NCBI GenBank assembly: GCA_038210415.1
Contig: JBBQWS010000007.1
Location: forward strand, 21,459 to 85,458
Direction of reading: 5' to 3'
DNA length: 64,000 nt
Origin: JBBQWS01 sp038210415
GTDB taxonomy: Bacteria; Actinomycetota; Actinomycetes; Prado026
The translations under genes were made by a program, and so were the position numbers. A model generated the notes under the pieces. The model was not told the DNA's origin. It worked only from the letters and a program-made list of their open reading frames with translations, and made no database searches. Shown here piece after piece: positions 8,692 to 18,067 of the stretch. Within the stretch, counting starts at the first letter, position 1. Each line of letters opens with the position of its first letter.

Positions 8692-9330
8692 TCAGACGAC
8701 GCCGTAGAGGCGGTCGCCGGCATCCCCGAGGCCTGGCACGATGTAGCCCTTCTCGTTGAGCCGCTCGTCCAGCCCTGCCGTGACCACGGTGACGGCTGAG
8801 CCCTGCGCCCCCAGCTCGGTCTCAAGGTTCGCGAGGCCTTCCGGCGCCGCGAGCAGGCAGATGGCGGTGACGTCGGAGGCCCCCCGGGCCAGCAGGAGCT
8901 CGATCGTGGTGACCAGGGTGCCGCCCGTGGCCAGCATCGGGTCCAGGACGTAGACCTGCCGTCCCGTGAGGTCGTCCGGCAGCCGGTCGGCGTACGTCGT
9001 GGCCCGCAGCGTCGTCTCGTCGCGCACCATGCCGAGGAAGCCCACCTCGGCGGTCGGCAGCAGTCGCACCATGCCTTCGAGCATGCCGAGGCCCGCCCGC
9101 AGCACGGGGACGACGAGGGGTCGCGGTAGGGACAGCCGTACCCCGATCGCGGTTGCGACCGGCGTCTCGACCTCGACGGGTTCGGTACGGACGTCCCGGG
9201 TGGCCTCGTACGCGAGCAGGGTCACCAGCTCGTCGGCCAGCCGCCGGAACGTCGGTGAGTCGGTGCGCCGGTCGCGCAGCGTGGTGAGCTTGTGGGCAAC
9301 CAGCGGGTGCTCCGCCACGTGTACGCGCAT
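8692..9330 (-). CDS. upp: Uracil phosphoribosyltransferase
   Basis: A 212-residue protein of normal family length. It makes UMP from uracil and PRPP in pyrimidine salvage. The opening HPLVAHKLTTLRDRRT, the central VPVLRAGLGMLEG and the PRPP-binding loop DPMLATGGT (130-138) are all present, as is the C-terminal uracil-binding region IVPGLGDAGDR. The start at 9328-9330 agrees with this N-terminal motif. The gene is convergent with the SEC-C gene and divergent from the tadA pair. The nearby hydantoinase/ureidopropionase operon also concerns pyrimidines but is a separate unit. Confidence 0.95.
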   Translation of the reverse strand: MRVHVAEHPLVAHKLTTLRDRRTDSPTFRRLADELVTLLAYEATRDVRTEPVEVETPVATAIGVRLSLPRPLVVPVLRAGLGMLEGMVRLLPTAEVGFLGMVRDETTLRATTYADRLPDDLTGRQVYVLDPMLATGGTLVTTIELLLARGASDVTAICLLAAPEGLANLETELGAQGSAVTVVTAGLDERLNEKGYIVPGLGDAGDRLYGVV

Positions 9331-9418
9331 GCGCCGAAGGCTAGCGTGCGCGTACGGGACGTCCGGCGCGGGACCACCGGCCCTGTCGGTACCCGGCCAG
9401 CCGTGCCACCATGCCCCC

Positions 9419-9919
9419 ATGGCAGATGGACGTTCGGACACCTCGGCGGACGACTTCGCGATCACGGCTTACCGCGAGGACGGTGCCTGGGTCGTGGCGC
9501 CGCTGCCCCCGAGCGCGGCCGAGGGCCTGGAGTCGTTGATGCACGCGCTGCGCCAGCAGCCCGGCGAGGGCGGCTCGCTCGGGCTGGTCTCGGTCGGCGA
9601 CGACTTCTTCGTGGCCGTCCGCGTGTTCGGCAACGACGAGTGGCTGCTGCTCAGCGATGTCACCGCGGCGGAGGACTGGCCGCTCGCCCGCGAGGTGCTC
9701 GACCGGCTGGAGCTGCCGATGCCGGTGGGCGACGAGCTCGACACCGTGCAGCCGGCCGGTGACCTCAGCGCGTTCGCCGACCTGGGCATGCCGCCCATGG
9801 AGGTCGCGATGCTGTGCGAGGACCCCGACCTCTACCCCGACGAGATGCTGAGCTCGATCGCTGTGCGACTCGGGTTCGGCGAGGAATTCGAAGCCGCCGT
9901 CGACCAGATTCTCGACTGA
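9419..9919 (+). CDS. tRNA adenosine deaminase-associated protein
   Basis: A 166-residue acidic protein. Its position 6 bases upstream of tadA and segments such as FAITAYREDGAWVVAPLP and GNDEWLLLSDVTAAEDWPLA match the actinobacterial family named for this constant association with TadA. No catalytic motif is visible and the biochemical role is unknown; a partner or regulator of the deaminase is an inference from conserved pairing. The ATG at 9419 is chosen over upstream codons because the conserved N-terminus begins soon after it. Confidence 0.85.
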   Translation: MADGRSDTSADDFAITAYREDGAWVVAPLPPSAAEGLESLMHALRQQPGEGGSLGLVSVGDDFFVAVRVFGNDEWLLLSDVTAAEDWPLAREVLDRLELPMPVGDELDTVQPAGDLSAFADLGMPPMEVAMLCEDPDLYPDEMLSSIAVRLGFGEEFEAAVDQILD

Positions 9920-9925
9920 CCGCAG

Positions 9926-10384
9926 GTGCTCACCTTCCCGTACGACTCGGCGATGCGTCTTGCCCTCGCCGAGGCCTCGGGCGCGGAGGCCGACGGCGAC
10001 GTCCCGGTCGGCTGCGTCGTCCTCGGCCCGGATGGCGATGTGGTCGCCACCGGTCGCAATGCGCGCGAGGCCGACGCCGACCCGACCGGCCACGCCGAGA
10101 TCGTCGCGATCCGGGCCGCCGGAAGAGCCCTCGACGAGTGGCGACTCACCGGCTGCACCCTGGTGGTCACGTTGGAGCCCTGCACGATGTGCGCGGGCGC
10201 AATCGTGCTGGCCCGGTTCGACCGCGTCATCTTCGGTGCGTACGACCCCAAAGCCGGTGCGGTGGGGTCGCTCTGGGACGTCGTACGGGACCGGAGGCTC
10301 AACCACCGGCCCGAGGTGGTCGGCGGCGTCCTCGAGGCGGAGTGCTCGGAACAGCTCGCCAGGTGGTTCCGTACCCGCCGCTGA
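9926..10384 (+). CDS. tadA: tRNA-specific adenosine deaminase
   Basis: A 152-residue zinc deaminase that converts adenosine 34 to inosine in the tRNA-Arg(ACG) anticodon. Ligands and catalytic residue are visible: His56 and Glu58 in GHAEI, Cys86 and Cys89 in EPCTMCAG. Start is GTG 9926, 6 bases after the preceding gene; ATG 9953 is an alternative that would remove nine residues. A tRNA-Ser gene follows 20 bases downstream, an arrangement common in actinomycetes. Confidence 0.95.
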   Translation: MLTFPYDSAMRLALAEASGAEADGDVPVGCVVLGPDGDVVATGRNAREADADPTGHAEIVAIRAAGRALDEWRLTGCTLVVTLEPCTMCAGAIVLARFDRVIFGAYDPKAGAVGSLWDVVRDRRLNHRPEVVGGVLEAECSEQLARWFRTRR

Positions 10385-10404
10385 CCTCCGGTAGCCTGTC
10401 CGGC

Positions 10405-10494
10405 GGTGGCGTGTCCGAGCGGCCGAAGGAGCACGCCTCGAAAGCGTGTGAGGGGGCAACCTCTCCGTGGGTTCAAATCCCACCGCCACCGCCA
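10405..10494 (+). tRNA. tRNA-Ser (anticodon CGA), CCA encoded
   Basis: The acceptor arms GGTGGCG (10405-10411) and CGCCACC (10484-10490) pair fully, followed by discriminator G and an encoded CCA. The anticodon stem CACGC/GCGTG holds the loop CTCGAAA, so the anticodon is CGA (codon UCG). The long variable arm AGGGGGCAACCTCT and T-arm GTGGGTTCAAATCCCAC are typical of serine tRNA. The 3' end is immediately followed by the relic integrase region, so it is the likely integration site. Confidence 0.97.
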
Positions 10495-10594
10495 ACCTGA
10501 GATGGTGTTCCTGCAGGTCAGAGGCTTGCAGGGGCACCACCCGGGTCCTGAGAATCGCTCCCTGGTCACAGGAATGGTCACAGAACCCGGCTGC

Positions 10595-11239
10595 CTACTC
10601 TGGGTCGCCGGTAACAAGCGCCGAAACGCGCGCGGCGGCGACGGCCTGCATCCCCACGTCCACGTGGGAGTAGATGTCCAACGTGATGGAAACGTTCGCG
10701 TGTCCGAGTCGCTCCTGAACCACCCGGGGGTGAACGCCGGCGCGCAGAGCAAGGGTTTCGTGGGTGTGACGTAAGTCGAGGAGGCGGATCTTCGGCAAAC
10801 CGAGCCGCTTGACCCACCGGCCGAAGTAGTAGGAAAGCGTCTTCGGATGGAGTCGGCCACCGTCGGCGACGCAGACGACCAGGTCGCCATCGTCGTAGGC
10901 CGCGCCGAGGGCCAGACGTTCTTGGAGCTGCCCGCTTCGGTGCCATCGAAGAGCCGCGACTGTGGCGGCATCAAGTGCCACCTGGCGGCGCCCCTTCTGC
11001 GTCTTGGGGGTTCCCCACGCCATGCCCGGCTCGCCCTTGCGTTGTACGTCCGTGGTTATGAGAGTTCGTGAGATGAAGAGACGGGCGCCCTCGAAGTCCA
11101 CGTCGGACCACCGGAGCCCCAAGACCTCGCCGCGTCGTATTCTGGTGGTCGCGAGCAACCACCACCCACCAGCGAGACGATCCTCAGCTGCCCCGTTGAG
11201 GAAAGCCCGCAGCTCGCCTGTCCGTGGCCATGTTAGAGT
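10595..11239 (-). pseudogene. 5'-truncated tyrosine-family integrase
   Basis: The reading frame encodes the catalytic half of a phage-type integrase. The coding match begins near ELRAFLNGAAEDRL and continues with RRGEVLGLRWSDVD (first catalytic Arg), then LLDLRHTHETLALRAGV (His-x-x-Arg), RLGHANVSITLDIYSHV with the nucleophilic Tyr, ending at 10595. The arm-binding and most of the core-binding domains, about 150-200 residues, are missing upstream and replaced by unrelated sequence. It points toward tRNA-Ser(CGA), about 100 bases away, as integrases do at their attachment tRNA. A TTG within the gene could start a shorter product, but it would probably be inactive. Confidence 0.8.
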
Positions 11240-11389
11240 CCCCGGTGGTGGACAGCAAAAGTCCCCACGTCGCGTCCCGTCGTGTCTGCCGGGCGAGCGG
11301 ATCTGGGGTGGCTTCGACGAGACTCACGACTACGTCGACTGCTTGTGCCGGGCCCTACCTGCTGGACCAAGGGATGCGCCGCAGTCTCG

Positions 11390-11673
11390 GTGTTGACCGG
11401 CGCCCTCGCGGTGGCCGACTGCAAGCTGAAGGCGCACGAGACTCACTGCGAGCACCTGCGGACCAACACCGTCGACGAGATCCTCGCCATGTACGACAAG
11501 CTCTGTGGCCATCAGCGTGCGACCACAAGGACGACGACGCCGATGGTTGCGTCGAGTGCCGCAAGCAGCACTAGCGGCATCACCACGATCACCACCACCG
11601 CCACGGCCGTGGCCGCGATGAGGACTCCGATGACTCCGACGACTCGAAGGACTCTGGCTCTTCGCCTAGCTGA
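11390..11673 (+). pseudogene. Broken ORF with Cys/His-rich and acidic C-terminal tail
   Basis: From GTG 11390 one frame reads ALAVADCKLKAHETHCEHLR and on to MYDKLCGHQ. Near 11510-11520 the protein-like reading moves to another frame as ACDHKDDDADGCVECRKQH, meets TAG at 11572-11574, and continues in the same frame as RHHDHHHRHGRGRDEDSDD to TGA 11671. A frameshift plus an amber codon (one base from CAG) would explain this. The intact protein may have had a metal-binding tail. I recognise no family. It lies inside the relic integrative element. Confidence 0.4.
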
Positions 11674-12691
11674 TGTCCTGACTGGTTGATCTGTCAGCTG
11701 GCACCAGCAGGTTGGTCTGCTCGCCGAAGCGTGCGATGTCAACAGCCCACCACAGCATCGCCAGCGTGACGACGGCCATCAGGAGTCCGGCCAGCACCGG
11801 TGCTGTGGCTGCCTGCGCGGTGCCGTAGTGGACGAGTAGCGCCAGGATGAGTCCACGGCCGCAGATCGCGATTGCTGCGATCAGAGCCTCGTCCGTGCGC
11901 GGGCTCGTTGACCGTTCGAGCGCGCCGAGCAGCAGGAGGGCAGCGACGAGGAAGGCCGCGTACGCAAGCACGATCGACATGTTCACCTCGGCTACAGCCA
12001 TGAGCACGGCCGAGCCGGCCACCCACAGCGCTGCGCTGAGCCGGCAGGTCCAGACGCGGCCTCGACGCACCAGGAAGGTGCGCTTTCCGAGCAGTGCGTC
12101 ACCGCGTACATCGCGGAAGTCCTTGAGCAGGATGCGCCCGATGAACCCGAGGTAGAGGCCGCCCAGCAGGCCAAGGTCGGACATCTTGATGCTGGGTCGC
12201 GCGGCAAGGATGCCCGCGAGGAAAGGAACCGCGACGAATCCGAACGGGAGCAGGAGCGGAGCAACGAAGCCGCGCCTGGACAGCTGAAGCGGGGGGATGG
12301 AGTACGCGCACGCTAGCAGGAGACCGGCTAGCGTGATCGCGGCGCAAGCCCAACCGATCGTGGCTGCAACCACGAGTGCAACCAGCGCCCCCACGACCGC
12401 GACGATGCGAACCTCGATCGTGGTCGCAGTACCGACAACCAGCGGTCGGCTCAGGTCGCCGGCCAAGTTGATGCGATCGACCGCGATGTCCGAGAGGTCG
12501 TTGACCGCCACGGCGAACGTAACGAATCCGACGACGACCAGCAGCGCTCGCAGAAGGGCGCCGTGGTCCTCGGCGTGGCCCGCGTGAGCAACGCCGAGGG
12601 CAGCAAACATGCCCAGGAGGATGACCAGCGCGGGTCGCGCGAGCACAAGGATCAGGCGGACCCGGACGAGGGCGCCGTGGGCCGCATTCAC
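11666..12691 (-). CDS. UbiA-family membrane prenyltransferase
   Basis: A 341-residue protein with about nine membrane helices. Both Asp-rich motifs that bind the Mg-diphosphate of the prenyl donor are present: NDLSDIAVD after the second helix and KDFRDVRGD after the sixth. Substrates in the family range from dihydroxynaphthoate to heme and decaprenyl-phosphate, and nothing here fixes the acceptor. The GTG start at 12689-12691 overlaps the stop of the small upstream membrane protein (GTGA), so the two are translationally coupled. It borders the relic integrative element and may be part of the host chromosome or of the element's cargo. Confidence 0.85.
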   Translation of the reverse strand: MNAAHGALVRVRLILVLARPALVILLGMFAALGVAHAGHAEDHGALLRALLVVVGFVTFAVAVNDLSDIAVDRINLAGDLSRPLVVGTATTIEVRIVAVVGALVALVVAATIGWACAAITLAGLLLACAYSIPPLQLSRRGFVAPLLLPFGFVAVPFLAGILAARPSIKMSDLGLLGGLYLGFIGRILLKDFRDVRGDALLGKRTFLVRRGRVWTCRLSAALWVAGSAVLMAVAEVNMSIVLAYAAFLVAALLLLGALERSTSPRTDEALIAAIAICGRGLILALLVHYGTAQAATAPVLAGLLMAVVTLAMLWWAVDIARFGEQTNLLVPADRSTSQDIS

Positions 12692-12861
12692 TTGTTTCCC
12701 ATCCTCGCGTTGCTGATGGCGATAACGAAGAGCACGACTGCGACAACCAACAACCCGGCGAACGCCGCCAGCCCTGCGGCGACCCACAGCAAGATCTTGG
12801 CGTTTCGCGATCTTGGTACTTTCGGCGGCGGGTTCGACGGCGCGCAGACGTCCTCGTCCAT
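12688..12861 (-). CDS. Small single-pass membrane protein
   Basis: A 57-residue protein starting MDEDVCAPSNPPPKVPRSR, then one hydrophobic helix (about residues 22-50) and the short tail SNARMGNK. A G-rich stretch lies upstream of the ATG at 12859-12861. Its stop overlaps the start of the UbiA gene by 4 bases. I recognise no family; the tight coupling suggests an accessory or stabilising subunit of the prenyltransferase, which is inference only. Confidence 0.65.
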   Translation of the reverse strand: MDEDVCAPSNPPPKVPRSRNAKILLWVAAGLAAFAGLLVVAVVLFVIAISNARMGNK

Positions 12862-13007
12862 CGCGCCCCCTTCCTTCCGGCGAGTCCCTGCGATGACCCT
12901 ACGACAGGACCTCGGCAAGGAAGGCGGCCGATGGTTGTTCGTGCTAGACAGGACCAGTTGTGAGCAGAGGCTCGGTGAGCCGCCAGCCAACGGTGAGGAG
13001 TCCCGGT

Positions 13008-13844
13008 ATGAGCGTGGTGCGCGCCGGATTGGTGCAGGCGAGCTGGACCGGGGACAAAGAGTCCATGATCGTGGCGCACGAGGGGTTCGCGCGGTCGGCC
13101 GCGGCCCAGGGGGCGCAGGTGATCTGCTTCCAGGAGCTGTTCTACGGGCCGTACTTCTGCCAGGTTCAGGACGCGAAATTCTACGAGTACGCGGAGTCGG
13201 TACCCGGTCCGACGGTCGAGCGGTTCTCCGCTCTCGCGGCCGAGCTCGGGGTGGTCCTGGTCCTTCCCGTGTACGAGCAGGAGCAGCCCGGGTACCTCTA
13301 CAACACGGCTGCCGTCTTGGACGCGGACGGTTCGTACCTCGGGAAGTACCGCAAGCACCACATCCCGCACGTCGGTGGCTTCTGGGAGAAGTTCTACTTC
13401 CGGCCGGGCAACCTCGGCTTTCCCGTCTTCGACACAGCCGTGGGCAAGGTCGGGGTCTACATCTGTTACGACCGCCACTTCCCCGAAGGCTGGCGCGCCC
13501 TTGGCATCAACGGTGCGGAGATCGTCTTCAACCCGTCCGCCACGAGCCGAGGTCTCTCGTCGTACCTGTGGAAGCTCGAGCAGCCCGCCGCCGCGGTCGC
13601 GAACGAGTTCTATATCGGGGCGATCAACCGGGTCGGCATCGAAGACCTCGGCGATGACGACTTCTACGGAACCTCGTACTTCGTTGACCCACAGGGCCAG
13701 TTCGTCGGCGAGGTCGCCGATGCGCACTCGCCCGAGATCGTGGTGCGTGACCTGGAGATGGACCTGCTTACCGAAGTTCGAAACCGCTGGGCGTTCTACC
13801 GCGACCGGCGCCCTGAGGCGTACGGCGACCTGGTCCAGCCCTAG
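13008..13844 (+). CDS. Nitrilase-superfamily amidohydrolase (beta-ureidopropionase type)
   Basis: A 278-residue carbon-nitrogen hydrolase with the full triad Glu43 (CFQELFYG), Lys116 (KYRKHHIPH) and Cys153 (YICYDRHFPE). The sequence type and the neighbouring dihydropyrimidinase indicate N-carbamoyl-beta-alanine or N-carbamoyl amino acid hydrolysis, releasing CO2 and ammonia. The start ATG 13008 follows GTGAGGAG at 7 bases; earlier in-frame codons lack such a site. The hydantoinase begins 16 bases downstream, so they form one operon. Cytoplasmic. The substrate is inferred mainly from context. Confidence 0.9.
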   Translation: MSVVRAGLVQASWTGDKESMIVAHEGFARSAAAQGAQVICFQELFYGPYFCQVQDAKFYEYAESVPGPTVERFSALAAELGVVLVLPVYEQEQPGYLYNTAAVLDADGSYLGKYRKHHIPHVGGFWEKFYFRPGNLGFPVFDTAVGKVGVYICYDRHFPEGWRALGINGAEIVFNPSATSRGLSSYLWKLEQPAAAVANEFYIGAINRVGIEDLGDDDFYGTSYFVDPQGQFVGEVADAHSPEIVVRDLEMDLLTEVRNRWAFYRDRRPEAYGDLVQP

Positions 13845-13860
13845 CCCCGCGGAGACTCTC

Positions 13861-15279
<1,419 letters not shown>

Positions 15280-15293
15280 GACGAGGGAACCGC

Positions 15294-16310
15294 ATGGATG
15301 TCGGCGTCGTTCTGCAGTGCAACCCTCCCGCATCTCGGGTGGTCGAGCTGGCGCGCACGGCCGAGACCATGGGCTTCTCGCACGTGTGGACGTTCGACTC
15401 GCACCTGCTGTGGCAGGAACCGTTCGTCATCTACAGCCAGATCCTCGCGGCAACGCGCAAGATCACCGTCGGCCCGATGGTGACGAACCCGGCGACGCGC
15501 GACTGGACGGTCACGGCCTCGCTGTTCGCCACGTTGAACGAGATGTTCGGCAACCGCACCGTCTGCGGCATCGGGCGCGGCGACTCGGCCGTCCGGGTCC
15601 TGAACGGGAAGCCCACGACGCTGGCAACGCTCCGCGAGTCGATTCACGTCATCCGGGAGTTGGCCAACGGGCGCGCTGTCGAGCACCAGGGCTCGACCTT
15701 GCGCTTTCCGTGGAGCACCGGCTCGACGTTGGAGTGTTGGGTCGCCGCGTACGGCCCCAAGGCCTTGGCCCTCGCGGGCGAGGTGGGCGACGGCTTCATC
15801 CTGCAGCTCGCGGACCCGGACATCGCGGCCTGGACGATCGCGGCCGTACGGGCAGCGGCTGAGGCGGCGGGACGTGACCCCGACTCGGTCAAGATCTGCT
15901 TGGCCGCCCCGGCGTATGTCGGCGACGACCTGGCGCACATGCGGGACCAGTGCCGGTGGTTCGGTGGCATGGTCGGCAACCACGTGGCCGACATCGTGGC
16001 GCGTTACGGCGCTGACTCCGGGGTGCCGCAGGCGCTCACCGACTACATCGCCGGGCGCACCGACTACGACTACAACGAGCACGGCCGGGCCGGCAACACG
16101 CACACGTCGTTCGTCCCCGATGAGATCATTGACCGGTTCTGCATTCTCGGACCCCCCGAGCGACACATCGAACGCCTGCAGGAGCTGGCGGCGCTCGGGG
16201 TGGACCAGTTCGCGGTCTACCTGCAGCACGACGGCAAGGCCCAGACGCTCGAGGCCTACGGGGAGACGATCATCCCGGCTATCGCTGAGCACGTGCGGGC
16301 TAAGTCCTGA
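15294..16310 (+). CDS. Luciferase-like (LLM) F420/flavin-dependent oxidoreductase
   Basis: A 338-residue TIM-barrel protein. MDVGVVLQCNPPASRVVELA at the start, TFDSHLLWQEPFV, GIGRGDSAVR and WVAAYGPKALALAGEVGDG are characteristic of the LLM superfamily subgroup that is regularly found with dihydropyrimidinase genes in actinobacteria. It begins 14 bases after hydA, so it belongs to the same operon. Members use F420 or FMN as cofactor. A redox step in pyrimidine or hydantoin breakdown is inferred; the reaction is not known to me. Confidence 0.85.
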   Translation: MDVGVVLQCNPPASRVVELARTAETMGFSHVWTFDSHLLWQEPFVIYSQILAATRKITVGPMVTNPATRDWTVTASLFATLNEMFGNRTVCGIGRGDSAVRVLNGKPTTLATLRESIHVIRELANGRAVEHQGSTLRFPWSTGSTLECWVAAYGPKALALAGEVGDGFILQLADPDIAAWTIAAVRAAAEAAGRDPDSVKICLAAPAYVGDDLAHMRDQCRWFGGMVGNHVADIVARYGADSGVPQALTDYIAGRTDYDYNEHGRAGNTHTSFVPDEIIDRFCILGPPERHIERLQELAALGVDQFAVYLQHDGKAQTLEAYGETIIPAIAEHVRAKS

Positions 16311-16502
16311 GCGGCCGGGCGACCAGCTGCCGGACTCATGCTCGACACCCGACCCATCGTTCATCCTGCGCCGGAGCCGCCAGCGCGCCCCCTAACGCCG
16401 TTCAGTTTGCGTCGTTCCCTGGAACTCTCCCCACCGCCCCATTCCGGCGACCGCCTTCAGTCTCCAGGTGACCCGATTGGCCAGCGCTGGGACACTGGCG
16501 CG

Positions 16503-16919
16503 ATGAGTTGGGTTGCTGTACTGATCGGGATTGTCGGCGGCGTGCTGCTGTTGTGGCTCGCCCTGGTGGCAACTCCGTGGATCGCCCAGCGTGGCAGCAC
16601 CGATCCGACCAGTCTGCGGGAGGCGCTGCGACTGCTACCCGACGTGATCGGGCTGCTTCGAGGGCTTGTTGCCGACCCAACCGTCCCTTCTGGGGTCAGG
16701 ATCCGACTCGGCCTCCTGATGTTCTACCTGGTGTTGCCGATCGATCTGATCCCGGATTTCGTCCCGGTCCTCGGCTACGCCGACGATGCGATCATCGTGG
16801 CCGTCGTTGTGCGTTCGGTCGCCCGGCGCGCTGGTCCGGACGCTCTGAACCGGCACTGGCCGGGCACCGCGTCAGGCCTGGACACTCTCAAACGCTTCGC
16901 CGGAATACCCGCTGGCTGA
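16503..16919 (+). CDS. DUF1232 membrane protein
   Basis: A 138-residue protein with an N-terminal membrane helix (about 4-24) and the DUF1232 (YkvA-like) core SGVRIRLGLLMFYLVLPIDL continuing into IPDFVPVLGYADDAIIVAVV. The PID-x-IPDF-x-P-x-x-G-x-x-DD pattern is diagnostic. Function of the family is unknown; it is a small inner-membrane protein. I chose ATG 16503 because the N-terminal helix begins directly there. It stands alone between the pyrimidine operon and the ABC exporter. Confidence 0.85.
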   Translation: MSWVAVLIGIVGGVLLLWLALVATPWIAQRGSTDPTSLREALRLLPDVIGLLRGLVADPTVPSGVRIRLGLLMFYLVLPIDLIPDFVPVLGYADDAIIVAVVVRSVARRAGPDALNRHWPGTASGLDTLKRFAGIPAG

Positions 16920-17158
16920 GCCAAGGGCATCCCTGCGCGGACCTCGCTCCGCCGGGTCAGCGTCGACGCCTACGCCAGCAGACCTCGGGGACGGCGACCT
17001 CGGCGGTTGACGACAACGGCACCTGTCCAACTGATCACCCGAGTGCCCGACACGTGACCCAAGGGCGCGGTTCCCTGACCCTGCGGGCGAAATGCGTCCG
17101 CACTGCCCAGCCCATCGGATCCCACTTTTCCCGAGTCGTTCACGCATAGGGTCGGAGG

Positions 17159-18067
17159 GTGCTTGAGGCATTGGACGTCCGTCACCGCTTCGGTGAGCGA
17201 GTGGTGCTCGACGGGGTCGATCTGCGGGTCGCGCCGGGGGTGCTCACCGGACTGCTCGGTCCCAACGGTGCGGGCAAGACGACGTTGATGCGGCTGGTCC
17301 TGGGAGTCATCGATCCCGACTACGGACGGATCCTCTTCGACGGTGCGCCGGTCACCGGGGCAGAGCGTCAGCGCTGGGGTTACATGCCCCAGGAGCGCGG
17401 CCTGTACCCGGCGATGAAGGCTGGCGACCAGGTGATCCATTTTGGTCGGCTGCACGGCCTCTCGAAGGCCGAGGCGACCCGGCGGGCCCGCGAGCTGCTC
17501 GACGAGGTCGGGCTCGGCGACCGATGGGACGACCGTTCGGACCGGTTGTCCGGAGGCATGCAGCAGCGGCTCCAGCTGGCTGCCTCGCTCGTCCACGATC
17601 CCAGGGTGATCATCTTGGACGAGCCCTTCGCCGGGCTCGACCCGGTCGCTGTGGCCGAGCTCGCTTCCACGCTCAAGGACCGCGTCGCCGGCGGGAGCAC
17701 GATCGTGTTCTCCAGCCACCAGCTCGACCTGGTGCAGGACCTCTGCGAGACGATCGTGATGCTGGACCTCGGCCGCACCGTGCTGTCCGGGACGGTCGCC
17801 GAGCTGCGCGCCTCGTCAGGCACCAGACAGCTGCGGCTTACCGTTCACGGTGACCGGGGCTGGCTCGGGGCCTTCCCCGACGTGACAATCGCGAGCGACC
17901 ACTCGGACGAGCTGAGGCTCGCCCTTCCGACCGGAGTCGACCCGTTGGCGGTCCTGGACGCCGCGCGCGCGGCCGGACCTGTCAGCGACTTCGGCCTCGA
18001 CCTCCCGACCCTGTCCGAGCTCTTCCTGGTCGCCGCGGGTCGCGCCAGCGAGGCGGCGGCGTCATGA
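17159..18067 (+). CDS. ABC exporter ATP-binding protein (NatA-like)
   Basis: A 302-residue ATPase with Walker A GPNGAGKTT (34-42), signature LSGGMQQR, Walker B VIILDEPFAGLDP and the switch His of FSSHQLD. The region after about residue 215 is the extra C-terminal domain (DUF4162) seen in NatA/YhaQ-type ATPases. GTG start 17159 follows GGAGG closely. It overlaps the permease gene by 4 bases. The pair probably exports a small cation, peptide or drug; NatAB of Bacillus exports sodium, but the specificity here is not readable. Confidence 0.92.
   Translation: MLEALDVRHRFGERVVLDGVDLRVAPGVLTGLLGPNGAGKTTLMRLVLGVIDPDYGRILFDGAPVTGAERQRWGYMPQERGLYPAMKAGDQVIHFGRLHGLSKAEATRRARELLDEVGLGDRWDDRSDRLSGGMQQRLQLAASLVHDPRVIILDEPFAGLDPVAVAELASTLKDRVAGGSTIVFSSHQLDLVQDLCETIVMLDLGRTVLSGTVAELRASSGTRQLRLTVHGDRGWLGAFPDVTIASDHSDELRLALPTGVDPLAVLDAARAAGPVSDFGLDLPTLSELFLVAAGRASEAAAS

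Noticed and set aside
11512..11742. A minus-strand hydrophobic frame overlapping the broken His-rich ORF
   Set aside because: Its Val/Ile-rich run is the antisense of the His/Asp codon stretch, and it overlaps the end of the UbiA gene out of frame.
16359..17145. Single GTTCATC (near 16359) and GTTCACG (near 17139) as PHO boxes
   Set aside because: Single units without in-phase partners; such heptamers are expected by chance.
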